Shown here in pieces: positions 9,258 through 18,084 of a DNA stretch of 64,000 nucleotides (position 1 is its first letter; each line of letters opens with the position of its first letter). Where the stretch lies: contig NZ_CP028369.1 of the NCBI RefSeq assembly GCF_003032475.1, forward strand, positions 9,672,001 to 9,736,000, given 5' to 3'. Under the pieces are notes generated by a model that was not told the DNA's origin, did not search any database, and worked only from the letters and a program-made list of their open reading frames with translations. The position numbers and the translations under genes were made by a program. Source of the DNA: Streptomyces sp. P3 (lineage in GTDB: Bacteria > Actinomycetota > Actinomycetes > Streptomycetales > Streptomycetaceae).

Positions 9258-10624
9258 CGCGGGACTCCGTCGGCGCCGACGGAGAGGAGGAGGGAGAGCG
9301 GCGGGCCGCCGTCCTCCGCTCCGCACGCTCCGGGTGTGGGTGTGGGTGTGGAGGCGGAGGTGCGGCTGGGGGTGGAGGTGGGGGTCGTGCCGGCCGAGGC
9401 GTGCAGCAGCCGTCGAAGGCGCCTTCGGGCCTGCGGCTCCAGGACCGCGGAGTCCAGGTGGCGCATCCCCTGGGCGACCAGCCGGTCGATCTTCGCCTCG
9501 ACGAGGTCACGGGCGCCGGTCGCCTCCAGCACGTCGCGGACCTCGGCGAGACCGCTCTCGGACAGGTCGGCGCGGCCGAGGCAGCGCCGCAGCACGGCGC
9601 TCCCCCGGCGGTCGCCCGTCGTCTCCGCACGGGCCTGCGCCACCGCCACCAGGTAGGTGGGTTTGCCCGCCCGGATGTCGCCGCCGGCGGTTTTGCCGGT
9701 GCGCCGGGGGTCGCCGAAGACGTCGGAGAGGTCGTCGCGCAGCTGGAACGCGATGCCGACGCACCGGCCCGCCGAGCACAGGGCCGTGCTCTGCGCGCCG
9801 TCGGCCCCCGCCAGGGCGGCTCCGAGGGCCAGCGGACGTTCGACCGAGTACAGCGCGCTCTTGAGGCAGGCGGCGCGGACGGCCCGGGCCAGCGACACCG
9901 AGGAGGTCACCTGGCCCTGGATGTCCAGGTACTGCCCGGCCACCATCTCCGTGCGCATGGCGCTCCACAGATCGCGCAGGGCGCGTGCCGTGTCCGGGGG
10001 CGCCTCGACGGCCGCGACGGTGTCGTCGGCCCAGGCCAGGGCCAGGTCCCCGGCGAGGATCGCCGCGGCTTCGCCGAAGCGCCGGGCGCGGTCGGCGGGC
10101 ACGGAGCCGGCGTACTGGGCGGTGACGTCCGCGTGCAGGGCGAGCCGTCCGCGGCGCAGCCGGGAGCCGTCCATGACGTCGTCGTGGACGACGGCGCAGG
10201 TCTGGATCAGTTCGAGGGCGGCCCCGACGCGCAGCGCGGCCTCCGCCTCCGCCGCTCCGCCGCCACAGGCGCGCAGCGCCCACCACACGAACTGGGAGCG
10301 CATCCGTTTGCCTCCCTCGACGGTGCACCGCGCGACGCGTTCGGCGAGGTCACGGCCGAACACCGGGTCGAGGGCGGCGGCGTGCTCCACCCGTTCGGCC
10401 AGCAGCACGTCGAGGACGCGTCCCACGGCCGCGGGCACATCGCCGTCGACGGCGGCGGGGTTGTTCGCGTCCGGCCCGTCGTCCGGGTCCGGCGGGTCCG
10501 ATGCGCGGCCGCCGGGGGAGCGGCGGCCGTCCGCCGGGCGGGGACGGTTGCTCGGCGGGCGCTCGGTCCGAGGATCGGGTGCCTTCTCGGGCACGGGAAG
10601 ATCCTTCGCCTCGGTGGGACGCAT
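9254..10624 (-). CDS. crtE: Geranylgeranyl diphosphate synthase
   Basis: 456 residues from an ATG at 10624 with GAGAGGAA upstream. It is a trans-isoprenyl diphosphate synthase with first motif [15 protein letters not shown] (DDxxD) and second motif [20 protein letters not shown]-type and [12 protein letters not shown] segments fit the family. The family core begins only after about 65 residues of charged, Pro-rich N-terminal extension. A Thr/Ser/Pro-rich tail follows the core, encoded by a GTGTGG/GGTGGG micro-repeat near 9332-9390. It supplies C20 precursor for the whole cluster and is the first gene of the leftward operon, divergent from the sigma factor gene. Confidence 0.94.
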   Translation of the reverse strand: MRPTEAKDLPVPEKAPDPRTERPPSNRPRPADGRRSPGGRASDPPDPDDGPDANNPAAVDGDVPAAVGRVLDVLLAERVEHAAALDPVFGRDLAERVARCTVEGGKRMRSQFVWWALRACGGGAAEAEAALRVGAALELIQTCAVVHDDVMDGSRLRRGRLALHADVTAQYAGSVPADRARRFGEAAAILAGDLALAWADDTVAAVEAPPDTARALRDLWSAMRTEMVAGQYLDIQGQVTSSVSLARAVRAACLKSALYSVERPLALGAALAGADGAQSTALCSAGRCVGIAFQLRDDLSDVFGDPRRTGKTAGGDIRAGKPTYLVAVAQARAETTGDRRGSAVLRRCLGRADLSESGLAEVRDVLEATGARDLVEAKIDRLVAQGMRHLDSAVLEPQARRRLRRLLHASAGTTPTSTPSRTSASTPTPTPGACGAEDGGPPLSLLLSVGADGVPR

Positions 10625-10959
10625 CCCGGTTCCTCTCGCCACGGTCGCTTCGGGTCTGACGTAATGCCTTCCGCGGACGAGGCCGCCACGGATGCGCCAT
10701 CGGGGCAGAACGTGCGGCCGGTTCTCGTCCGAAAGAGCGATCGGGCGAGCGATCGGGCGGCGCCGCACACCCGAAGCGGCCCGCAAACCGATGCACAGAC
10801 GATGCGAGTTGTCGCACCGTGTGCACGCTTCGCATGGTGAGTGAGCCGCGACAGCCGTCCGCGACCGCCGCACGGCAGGGAGCCCCCGCACGGGACCCGG
10901 TCTTCCGCCCGGGACGGCCCCGCGACGGCATGGTCACCGCCCGCACGAGGAGCAGCGTC
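10625..10959. promoter_or_regulatory. Divergent control region of crtE and the ECF sigma gene
   Basis: 335 bp separate the two divergent starts. It must contain the promoter of the crtE operon and probably that of the sigma gene. The visible structure is a 15-base motif at 10793-10807 that recurs before the anti-sigma gene, and two copies of CGATGC spaced 11 bp apart at about 10789-10806. I could not assign -35/-10 hexamers with confidence. Confidence 0.5.
10793..10807 (+). promoter_or_regulatory. Repeated motif GCACAGACGATGCGA, copy 1
   Basis: It differs at one base from the copy at 11593-11607, and lies 153 bp before the sigma-factor start. Shared placement upstream of the sigma gene and of its anti-sigma gene suggests a common control element, either an operator or part of an ECF promoter. 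Confidence 0.45.
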
Positions 10960-11586
10960 ATGACCGCACGCCCAGTCACCGAGCAGAGCGCCGGCAGTGC
11001 CCCGCTGCGGGCTCCGACGGAGGGTTCCCTGGCCGACGAGGAACTCGCAGCGGGCTTCGTCGCCGGTGACGAAGCCTGTCTGGCCGCCGTGTACCACCGG
11101 TGGGGCGCGCTGGTGCACACCCTCGCGCTGCGCTCCCTCGCGGACGCCCGGGAGGCGGAGGACGTCACCCAGACGGTGTTCCTGGCTGCCTGGCGGGGAC
11201 GTGCGGGGTTCGCTCCGGAGCGGGGCGCGCTGGGGGCGTGGCTCGTCGGGATCACTCGCCGCAAGATCGCCGACGCGCTGTCGGCGCGCACGCGACGCGC
11301 CGAGCTGGTGGCCGCGGCCGGGGCGCGCCTGTCGGTCGGGTCGGTGGACCACGCCACGCAGCCCGAAACCGTGCTCGACCGGGTCCTGGTCGGCAGCGAG
11401 CTCGCCAGACTGCCGGCCGCGCAACGGCGTGTGCTGACCCTCGCCTTCTACGACGACCTGACGCAGCCGCAGATCGCCGCGCTCACCGGCTGGCCGCTGG
11501 GCACGGTCAAGAGCCACGCTCGGCGCGGTCTGCACCGGCTCAGCCGGTTCCTCCAGGACGGCGGCGTACACGACCGCGCCGAATGA
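10960..11586 (+). CDS. ECF RNA polymerase sigma factor of the carotenoid cluster (LitS/CrtS-like)
   Basis: 208 residues from an ATG at 10960, seven bases after GAGGAG. Region 2 (about 30-100) has LAAVYHRWGALVHTLALRSL and DVTQTVFLAAW. Region 4 (about 140-195) has LPAAQRRVLTLAFYDDLTQ followed by the helix-turn-helix GWPLGTVKSHARRGLHRL. It is an ordinary small ECF sigma with no long C-terminal extension. By position, divergent from crtE and upstream of crtY, it fits the light- or stress-responsive sigma factors (LitS, CrtS) known to switch on Streptomyces carotenoid genes. No LitR (MerR-B12) gene is seen in this window. The following gene is its likely anti-sigma factor. Confidence 0.9.
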   Translation: MTARPVTEQSAGSAPLRAPTEGSLADEELAAGFVAGDEACLAAVYHRWGALVHTLALRSLADAREAEDVTQTVFLAAWRGRAGFAPERGALGAWLVGITRRKIADALSARTRRAELVAAAGARLSVGSVDHATQPETVLDRVLVGSELARLPAAQRRVLTLAFYDDLTQPQIAALTGWPLGTVKSHARRGLHRLSRFLQDGGVHDRAE

Positions 11587-11592
11587 TCCGAC

Positions 11593-11607
11593 GCACAAAC
11601 GATGCGA
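11593..11607 (+). promoter_or_regulatory. Repeated motif GCACAAACGATGCGA, copy 2
   Basis: It lies 7 bp after the sigma gene stop and 153 bp before the anti-sigma start. The distance to the downstream start codon is the same (153 bp) as for copy 1 at 10793-10807, which strengthens the case for a positioned control element. Confidence 0.5.
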
Positions 11608-11698
11608 CCGGACGAGCGACCTCTGTACGGCCTCCGGATCGTTCCGTCGCCCGGCCGGTCACCCGCCGCAGAGGTGTGCGCGGTGCGCGATGCATCCG

Positions 11699-11716
11699 CC
11701 GTGCCCCGTCCCCCGG
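11699..11716 (+). repeat. 18-bp direct repeat CCGTGCCCCGTCCCCCGG, copy 1
   Basis: Identical to 12239-12256. This copy lies 44 bp before the anti-sigma start, and the other lies 141 bp before crtY. It may be a shared control element or a chance C-rich match. Confidence 0.4.
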
Positions 11717-11759
11717 TAGGGGTGACGACCGGAGTGCGGCGCAGGAAGGAGGCACCGGC

Positions 11760-12188
11760 GTGGCCGAGTGGCGGGCACTGCCCCACATCCCCTCCGCGGA
11801 ACTGGCCGCTCACGTCCTGGACGGCGATCGGGCGGCCTGGGCCGCCGACGCCGAGCGGCACCTGAGCCTGTGTCCCCCCTGCCGTGGACGGCTCACCGCC
11901 TACGCACGCGCCGCCGCGGCCGGCCGCCTCCACCGACCGGGCGAGACGCTGCACGAGCCCCCCGCCCGGGTGTGGGCGACCGTGCGGGCCCACCTGGACG
12001 CCGACCGCCGCCGGACCGGCCCGCCGCTCCGGCCCCCGCCCCCGCCTCCGCTCCCCCTCCCGTCGCCCGCCCGCTCCCTCCGGCGAGCCTGCCGCCAGGC
12101 GTGGCGGTGCTCGTTCGACGCGGCGAAGGCCGTGGTCTGGCGCCTCACCCGGCTCGGGCCGGGCCGGCGACGCGAGCCGAGCCCCTGA
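11760..12188 (+). CDS. Zinc-binding anti-sigma factor (ZAS type)
   Basis: 142 residues from a GTG at 11760, with AAGGAGG 8 bases upstream. The N-terminal half carries H34-x3-C38-x2-C41 (HLSLCPPC), the HxxxCxxC zinc motif of ZAS anti-sigma domains that clamp ECF sigma factors. The second half is Pro-rich with no clear membrane segment, so it is probably a soluble anti-sigma factor. It follows the ECF sigma gene after 173 bp on the same strand and is the obvious partner. That gap is unusually long for a sigma/anti-sigma pair and holds its own motif, so it may be transcribed separately. Confidence 0.8.
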   Translation: MAEWRALPHIPSAELAAHVLDGDRAAWAADAERHLSLCPPCRGRLTAYARAAAAGRLHRPGETLHEPPARVWATVRAHLDADRRRTGPPLRPPPPPPLPLPSPARSLRRACRQAWRCSFDAAKAVVWRLTRLGPGRRREPSP

Positions 12189-12238
12189 GCCCATCCCTCC
12201 GGCGCGCCCTGCCTCGAGAGCCCCCGAGCCCCCTGACC

Positions 12239-12256
12239 CCGTGCCCCGTCCCCCGG
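12239..12256 (+). repeat. 18-bp direct repeat, copy 2, upstream of crtY
   Basis: Exact second copy of 11699-11716. It lies in the 208-bp gap between the anti-sigma gene and crtY, which otherwise shows no gene and should hold the crtY promoter. Confidence 0.4.
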
Positions 12257-12396
12257 CGGATCAGGCAGATGGGGCCCACACGGCCGACAACCCGGCGGAG
12301 CCTGCATCCGCCGAGGCCTCCCCGGGTGAATGCTTCTGACAGTTCACCGGCCGCGGACGGGCCGCCGGTGGGAGTGCCGGACGGAGGGAGCGGCTC

Positions 12397-13590
12397 GTGC
12401 CGCACGCAGAGGTGGCCATCCTGGGCGCGGGAGCAGCCGGACTCTCCCTCGCCCACCGCCTCTCGCACCCCGCCCCGCGAGGCCGCCGGGTGACCGCCCT
12501 GCTGCTGGACGCCCCGCCCGGCCCCCTCCGTCCGCCCCGCCGCACCTGGTGCTACTGGGAAGCGGGGGACGGACCCTACGACGACGCCGTGACCGCCGAA
12601 TGGCGGCGGCTGCGCGTACACGACCCCGCCGGCCGGTCCACCGAGGACGACATCGCCCCGCTCCGCTACAAGATGCTCCGCTCCGACGACTTCGCACGCC
12701 ATGTCGACCACGCCCTGGACCACAGCGACGACGTCCGACGGCTGGAGGCGGCCGTCGAGACGGTGCGCGGCGACGCCGACGGCGCCGAGATCCTCGCGCG
12801 CACGCACGACGGCCGCCCCGTCACCGTGCACGCCCGCTGGGTGTTCGACTCCCGGCCGCTCGCCCGCCTCCCGGCGGCCCGCACCACCCTGCTGCAGCAC
12901 TTCCGCGGCTGGTTCGTCCGCACCGACCGCCCGGCGTTCGACCCCGGCACGGCGATGCTCATGGACTTCCGGGTGCCGCAGCCCCCGCAGGGACTCGCCT
13001 TCGGCTACCTCCTGCCCATGGACCGACACCGGGCCCTCGTGGAGTACACCCGGTTCTCCTCCGCCGTCCTCCCACGGCACGCCTACGACGAGGCGCTGCG
13101 CCGCTACACCGACGACGTGCTGCGCCTCGGCGGCTTCGAGGTCACCGCGACCGAGACCGGCGTCATCCCGATGACCGACGCCCGCTTCGCCCGCCGGGCG
13201 GCACCGTCGGTGTTCCGCATCGGCACGGCGGGCGGCGCCACCCGGCCGTCCACGGGGTACACGTTCTCCGCCGTCCAGCGTCAGACGCGGGCCGTCGCCG
13301 AGGCCCTGCGCGCGGACCGCCACCCGCTGCCCCCGCCCGCCCACTCCGCCCGCTCGCGCGCCATGGACGCGGTGATGCTGCGGGCGCTCGACAGCGGCCG
13401 CGTCGACGGCGCCGCGTTCTTCGCCCGGCTCTTCGCCCAGGTGCCGATGGGACGGCTGCTGCGCTTCCTCGACGGCGAGACCCGTCTTCACGAGGACCTC
13501 TGCGTCGGCATCCGCACACCCGTCCTGCCGATGCTCCGCAGCGCCGCCGAGCTGCCCTGGCTTCCCCGCACGCCCCGACCCGGACCGTGA
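12397..13590 (+). CDS. crtY: Lycopene beta-cyclase
   Basis: 397 residues from a GTG at 12397, preceded by CGGAGGGAG. It shows an N-terminal dinucleotide fold (VAILGAGAAGLSLAHRL), RRTWCYWE, a PMTDARFARR segment, and RIGTAGGATRPSTGYTFSA, all typical of the CrtY/CrtL flavoprotein lycopene cyclases. It converts lycopene to beta-carotene. It is the first gene of the rightward crtY-T-U unit; crtT follows after 43 bp. Confidence 0.95.
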   Translation: MPHAEVAILGAGAAGLSLAHRLSHPAPRGRRVTALLLDAPPGPLRPPRRTWCYWEAGDGPYDDAVTAEWRRLRVHDPAGRSTEDDIAPLRYKMLRSDDFARHVDHALDHSDDVRRLEAAVETVRGDADGAEILARTHDGRPVTVHARWVFDSRPLARLPAARTTLLQHFRGWFVRTDRPAFDPGTAMLMDFRVPQPPQGLAFGYLLPMDRHRALVEYTRFSSAVLPRHAYDEALRRYTDDVLRLGGFEVTATETGVIPMTDARFARRAAPSVFRIGTAGGATRPSTGYTFSAVQRQTRAVAEALRADRHPLPPPAHSARSRAMDAVMLRALDSGRVDGAAFFARLFAQVPMGRLLRFLDGETRLHEDLCVGIRTPVLPMLRSAAELPWLPRTPRPGP

Positions 13591-13633
13591 CCCCCGGCCC
13601 GAAGCAGTTCCGCGCACCCACCGAGGAGACCGT

Positions 13634-14365
13634 ATGACCCTGCTGCGCGACGAGGACCTGGCCGCCGCGTTCGACCACGCTTCCCGCAGCTACGACGCCC
13701 TGGTCGCCGCCAACCCCGGCTACCACGGCCATCTGCGTCGCTCGGCACGCCGTCTCGGTCTGCCCCGCGGCGGCGCAGGCCTGCGGGTACTGGACCTCGG
13801 CTGCGGCACGGGCGCCTCGACGGCCGCCCTGGCCGCCGTCCTGCCCGGTGCCGACATCACCGCCGTGGACGCCTCGGCCGGCATGCTGGAGCGCGCCGCC
13901 GGCAAACCGTGGCGGAGCGGGGTGACCTTCGTGCGGGCCCCCGTCGAGCGGCTGGCCGAGGCAGGGGTGCACGGCCCCTTCGACGCGGTCTTCGCCGCCT
14001 ATCTCTTCCGCAACGTCAGCGATCCCGACGCCGTGCTCTCGGCGGTGCGCGACGTGCTCGCGCCAGGGGGCCGACTGGCGGTCCACGAGTACACCCTGAG
14101 CGGCCGCACCGCCCACCGCGCGGTGTGGACGGGCGTGTGCCGAGGCCTCGTCCTGCCCGTCGCCACCGTGCTCGGCGACGGCGGCCTCTACCGCCATCTG
14201 TGGCGCAGCGTCGTCGAGTTCGACACCGCGGACCGCTTCGCCGCCCGGGTCCGCGCGGCCGGCCTGCGCGACGTGCGGGTGCTGCCCCTGCCGGGCTGGC
14301 AGACCGGCGTCACCCACACCGTCGTCGCCCGCCGCCCGCACGCCGCCGCGGAGAACGCCCGATGA
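13634..14365 (+). CDS. crtT: SAM-dependent methyltransferase of the carotenoid cluster
   Basis: 243 residues, ATG start with GAGGAGA upstream. It is a class I methyltransferase with motif I VLDLGCGTG at about residue 53, ITAVDASAGMLERA, and FRNVSDPDAVLSAVRDVLAPGG (UbiE-like). The location between crtY and crtU matches crtT of Streptomyces clusters. The acceptor is not established. CrtU itself performs the ring methyl migration, so CrtT is likely to act on a modified product or be dispensable. Its stop overlaps the crtU start (ATGA). Confidence 0.88.
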   Translation: MTLLRDEDLAAAFDHASRSYDALVAANPGYHGHLRRSARRLGLPRGGAGLRVLDLGCGTGASTAALAAVLPGADITAVDASAGMLERAAGKPWRSGVTFVRAPVERLAEAGVHGPFDAVFAAYLFRNVSDPDAVLSAVRDVLAPGGRLAVHEYTLSGRTAHRAVWTGVCRGLVLPVATVLGDGGLYRHLWRSVVEFDTADRFAARVRAAGLRDVRVLPLPGWQTGVTHTVVARRPHAAAENAR

Positions 14366-15915
14366 CCCGCTCCCCGCGGCCGGCCGCTCCCCGGCGCGGC
14401 CGGGACCGGCGTGCCCGCACGCTGCTCCCCGCGCCGGGCGTGCCCCGCCTCACCGGCGACCCGCGTCCGACGACCGCGGTCGTGGGCGGCGGCATCGCCG
14501 GACTGGCCGCCGCGACGGCCCTGGCCGAACGGGGCGTGCGGGTCACGCTCTACGAACGCGAGGACGTCCTGGGAGGACGCCTCGCCGGCCGGCCCACCGT
14601 CCTCGCCGACGGCAGCGACGTCACCATGAGCCGAGGATTCCACGCCTTCTTCCGCCAGTACTACAATCTGCGCGGGCTTCTGCGGCGCACCGATCCGGGG
14701 CTGGAGCGCCTGCGCGGGCTGCCCGACTACCCCCTGCGGCACGGCAACGGCCTGCACGACGGCTTCCGGCACGTCCCGCGCACCCCGCCCTGGAGCGCTC
14801 TCGGATTCGTGGCCCTGAGCCCGACCTTCGGACTGCGCGACCTCGTCCGCATGAACCCGGTCGCCGCGCTGCCCCTCCTGGACGTGCGCGTCCCCGACGT
14901 CTACGCGCGGCTCGACGACGTCAGCGCGCACGACTTCCTCCGGTCGATCCGCTTTCCCGAGGCCGCCCACCACCTCGCGTTCGAGGTCTTCTCCCGGAGC
15001 TTCTTCGCCGACCCCCGTCACCTCTCGGCGGCGGAGATGGTGCTGATGTTCCACATCTACTTCCTCGGCTCGTCCGAGGGGCTGCTCTTCGACGTGCCGG
15101 ACGAGCCCTTCCCGGCGGCTCTCTGGGAACCTCTCGCCGACTATCTGCGCGGCCACGGCGTCGAGCTGCGCACCGGCACCCCCGTCGAGGCCGTCGAACC
15201 GACCGCGGACGGCGGCTTCCTCGTCGCCGCCGACGCCGCGCGGCGGCGCTACGACGCCACCGTGCTGGCCCTGGACGCGGCGGGCCTGAGAGCGCTCGTC
15301 GCGCACTCCCCGCGGCTGGCGGACGCCGCCTGGCGCGGACGGACGAGCAGGCTGCGCACCGCGCCGCCCTTCCTCGTCTCACGCCTGTGGCTGGACCGCC
15401 CGGTCGCCGCCGACCGCCCGGGATTCCTCGGGACCAGCGGCTACGGGACCCTCGACAACGTCAGCGTGCTCGAACGCTGGGAGGGCGAGGCCGCCCGCTG
15501 GGCCTCGCGCACCACAGGCTCGGTCGTCGAACTGCACGCCTACGCGCTTCCCGACCGCCCGGCCCACGACCTGGAGCAGAAGCGGCTGGTGGAGCAACTG
15601 CACCGGGTGTATCCGGAGACGCGGGCGGCGCGAGTGGTGGACGAGCGGCACGAGTGGCGGGCCGACTGCCCCCTCTTCCCGGTGGGCGGCTACGCCGACC
15701 GGCCCACCGTGCGCACGTGCGACCCGGGCCTGGTGGTGGCCGGCGACCTCGTGCGCACGGAACTGCCCGTGGCGCTCATGGAACGTGCCGCCACGAGCGG
15801 CTTCCTCGCCGCCAACGCGCTGCTGGAACGCTGGGGCGTCCAGGGCCAGACCCTGTGGACGGTGCCGGACCGGGGTCGCGGCGCACTGCTGCGCGGACTC
15901 GCCCGACTGGGCTGA
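14362..15915 (+). CDS. crtU: Isorenieratene synthase (carotene desaturase/methyltransferase)
   Basis: 517 residues from an ATG at 14362, coupled by ATGA to crtT. The FAD motif is TTAVVGGGIAGLAAATALAE, followed by LYEREDVLGGRLAG. The family-specific GFHAFFRQYYNLRGLLRR, FAVEVFSRSFF-like and MFHIYFLGSSEGLLFDVP segments are present, and the C-terminus has LVVAGDLVRTELPVALMERA. It aromatises beta-rings with a 1,2-methyl shift, giving isorenieratene. This is the last gene of the cluster; the next 198 bp contain no gene. Confidence 0.93.
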   Translation: MTRSPRPAAPRRGRDRRARTLLPAPGVPRLTGDPRPTTAVVGGGIAGLAAATALAERGVRVTLYEREDVLGGRLAGRPTVLADGSDVTMSRGFHAFFRQYYNLRGLLRRTDPGLERLRGLPDYPLRHGNGLHDGFRHVPRTPPWSALGFVALSPTFGLRDLVRMNPVAALPLLDVRVPDVYARLDDVSAHDFLRSIRFPEAAHHLAFEVFSRSFFADPRHLSAAEMVLMFHIYFLGSSEGLLFDVPDEPFPAALWEPLADYLRGHGVELRTGTPVEAVEPTADGGFLVAADAARRRYDATVLALDAAGLRALVAHSPRLADAAWRGRTSRLRTAPPFLVSRLWLDRPVAADRPGFLGTSGYGTLDNVSVLERWEGEAARWASRTTGSVVELHAYALPDRPAHDLEQKRLVEQLHRVYPETRAARVVDERHEWRADCPLFPVGGYADRPTVRTCDPGLVVAGDLVRTELPVALMERAATSGFLAANALLERWGVQGQTLWTVPDRGRGALLRGLARLG

Positions 15916-16113
15916 GACCGGGGTCGTGACGGAACCCGGGGCGAAGGAGGGGCGCCGGCCGGTCTCCCGCTGCTTCGGCGCAGGCACGACCGGACCGGCC
16001 CGGAGCACGGCGGCGCGGTACGGGGCGTCGTGCGCGGGAGAGGCCGGCAGGGGACCGCGGGCCGGGGCTTCGAGGGACCGGCCGGGGATGCCCGCAGGTC
16101 GTCGGCGGTCGGC

Positions 16114-17454
16114 TCAACGCCGGGTGTAGACGAAGCCGATCTTGTCGACCGCGTCGCCGGACCGGCCGTGGAACCCGGCTATCTGCCAGCCGGAGGGCGC
16201 GGTGCGGGTGACGCACGTGGAGGTCGTGGTCCCGCCGGCCAGCGTGCGGCCGAGGTTGGTGGTGAACCTGGTGTAGAAGATCCGGGTGTGGCCGTCCTTC
16301 TGGGCCTGGCACAGGTAGGCGGTGGTGAGGTACTCGTCGCCGCCCAGCGTGAGGGAGGCGGCGGTGCCGCCGTTGCCGCCGTGGGTGAGGGTGGTGCCGC
16401 CCGCGAGGGTGATGCTCACCTGGTCGACGCGGGCGCCGGTCCGCAGGGCGACGCTCGTGGCGCGGGCCCCGGCCGGGACACGGGTGATGTCGTTGTAGTA
16501 GTCGCCGTGCGGTCCGCCGAACTGGTCGCTGAGCTGGAAGTCCGGGTTGCGCGACCAGGAGAAGCCGACGGCGACGGGGTCGTGGTCGGACAGCATGAGT
16601 CCGTCGCCGGTGAGGAACTTGGCGTGCTCGTTGTTGTAGGACGTGGCGTTGAGCGTGAGCAGTCCGCTGCCGCGGTAGAGGACCTTGTCGACGACCTCGC
16701 AGGTGTTGGGCACGGTGGGGCCGCTCTGGTCGCAGACCAGGGCGTCGCTGCCCTTGGCGGGCGGGGTGCCGCCGCGGATCAACTGGACCCAGGCGTCGGT
16801 GAGTTCGTTTTCGGCGGCGAACTCGGCGATGGTGTCGCCGGATCGGGTGTAGCGGGTGTTGGTGTCGCCCATGACGACGACGGCGTTGCCGGCGGAGTGG
16901 GTCTTGATGAAGGCCGTCAGCTGGGCGAGGTTGGCGGCTCGTGCGGCGAGGTCGTCGGCGTTGGTGCCGGCGTTGGTGTGCAGGTTGTAGAAGTCGACGT
17001 AGACGCCCTCGGCGAGGCGTTCGCGCATGAACGTGAAGCCCTTGGGGGTCAGACAGTCGCCCGATCCGTAGGTGCAGGTGTTCCAGCGCACCCGCTCGAA
17101 GTCGTCGGTGTCGTAGGGGAGTTTGGAGAGGGTGTTGAGGCCGCTGCCGATGGCGGCGCCGCCGCTGGTCGGGGTGCGGTGGGCGTGCGCGGTGTCGGCT
17201 GCGTAGAGGTAGGCGTGGTAGTTGAAGTCCTCCTGGGCGTGGACGACGTCGTAGGGCGCGATGCGCTGTCCGATGGCCGTGGTGCTGGTGTCGCGGGGCG
17301 TGGAGGCGCTGGAGATGATCGCCGGCAGGCCCGCGACGTTGTAGGACAGGACGCTGAAGGAGCCCGAGTCGGCCGCCGCCGCCGAGGGCGCGGCCGCGGT
17401 GAGCGCGCCGACGGCGGCGGCTGCGGCCGTCAGGCAGGCGAGAAGTCTGCGCAT
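16114..17454 (-). CDS. Secreted endonuclease/exonuclease/phosphatase-fold hydrolase fused to a jacalin-like lectin
   Basis: 446 residues from an ATG at 17454 with AGGAGG upstream. It has a Sec signal peptide (MRRLLACLTAAAAAVGALTA, cleavage near AAAADS). Residues about 45-310 are an EEP hydrolase: LSYNVAGLP, AQEDFNYH, FYNLHTNAG, VVMGDTNTRY and a final SDHDPVAVGF, so the metal and His residues are present. This layout fits sphingomyelinase-like phosphodiesterases. Residues about 318-446 resemble a jacalin/beta-prism lectin (FGGPHGDYYNDI, then GFHGRSGDAVDKIGFVY). The lectin could direct the enzyme to glycans. The substrate is unproven. Confidence 0.85.
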   Translation of the reverse strand: MRRLLACLTAAAAAVGALTAAAPSAAAADSGSFSVLSYNVAGLPAIISSASTPRDTSTTAIGQRIAPYDVVHAQEDFNYHAYLYAADTAHAHRTPTSGGAAIGSGLNTLSKLPYDTDDFERVRWNTCTYGSGDCLTPKGFTFMRERLAEGVYVDFYNLHTNAGTNADDLAARAANLAQLTAFIKTHSAGNAVVVMGDTNTRYTRSGDTIAEFAAENELTDAWVQLIRGGTPPAKGSDALVCDQSGPTVPNTCEVVDKVLYRGSGLLTLNATSYNNEHAKFLTGDGLMLSDHDPVAVGFSWSRNPDFQLSDQFGGPHGDYYNDITRVPAGARATSVALRTGARVDQVSITLAGGTTLTHGGNGGTAASLTLGGDEYLTTAYLCQAQKDGHTRIFYTRFTTNLGRTLAGGTTTSTCVTRTAPSGWQIAGFHGRSGDAVDKIGFVYTRR

Positions 17455-17574
17455 GGGGGAGTGCCTCCTGGGGAGGGAAAGCGATTGTGGTGGCAACACG
17501 CCAGAAGTTACCGCTGGTTACCCCGGAGCTGTCGAGAGGCCGGACGCTGTTTCTCGGGTGACGCCTCCCGTTGC

Positions 17575-18084
17575 TCAGGCGCCCACGGTTCCGTCGACGC
17601 CTTCGCGCAGGAAGTCCGCGTGCCCGTTGTGACGGCCGTACTCCAGGAGCACGTGCACCATCACCATCCGCAGCGACACCTCCTCCTCCCACCTCGGCTG
17701 GTAACCGGCCTGGTCCAGGGACTCGGCCGCCCGCTCGACCCGGCGCGAGTTCTCCACCTCCGCCTGCCAGGCGCCGAACGCCTCTGCCCGGGTCGACGCG
17801 CTCGCGTCGTAGGCGGCCTGGAAGTCGATCTCGTCCGACCAGACCATGGGAGCGTCATTGTCCTCGAACACCCGCCGGAACCAGGCGCGTTCGACCTCCG
17901 CCATGTGCCGCACCAGGCCGAGCAGCGAGAGTGTCGACGGAGGCATCGACCGCCGCCGCAGCTCCTCGTCGGTGAGCCCTTCGCACTTCATGGCGAGAGT
18001 TGCGCGGTGATAGTCGAGGAAGGCGCGCAGCATGTCCCGTTCGGTGCCGAAGCTGGGCGGTCCTGTGCGATCGTCGCGCTTCAC
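17575..18084 (-). CDS. DinB-like four-helix protein (DUF664)
   Basis: 169 residues from an ATG at 18084. The sequence is a helical bundle with conserved His positions: LVRHMAEVERAWF near residue 57, and HVLLEYGRHNGHADFLRE near the C-terminus. These fit the three-His metal site of DinB/DUF664 proteins, which are related to bacillithiol- and mycothiol-dependent transferases. It begins with a LAMKCEGLTDEEL segment shared with the paralogue at 61176-61691. It stands alone, downstream of a long gene-free stretch. The enzymatic role is unknown; mycothiol-linked chemistry is a reasonable guess in an actinomycete. Confidence 0.85.
   Translation of the reverse strand: MKRDDRTGPPSFGTERDMLRAFLDYHRATLAMKCEGLTDEELRRRSMPPSTLSLLGLVRHMAEVERAWFRRVFEDNDAPMVWSDEIDFQAAYDASASTRAEAFGAWQAEVENSRRVERAAESLDQAGYQPRWEEEVSLRMVMVHVLLEYGRHNGHADFLREGVDGTVGA

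Noticed and set aside
6622..9630. 1002-codon minus-strand frame covering crtB and crtI
   Set aside because: Only the last 346 codons (crtB) are real. The upstream part is a different frame of crtI without family features.
15776..17692. 638-codon minus-strand frame over the EEP-lectin gene
   Set aside because: It is Arg/Pro/His-rich shadow sequence; the overlapping frame with signal peptide and EEP motifs is the gene.
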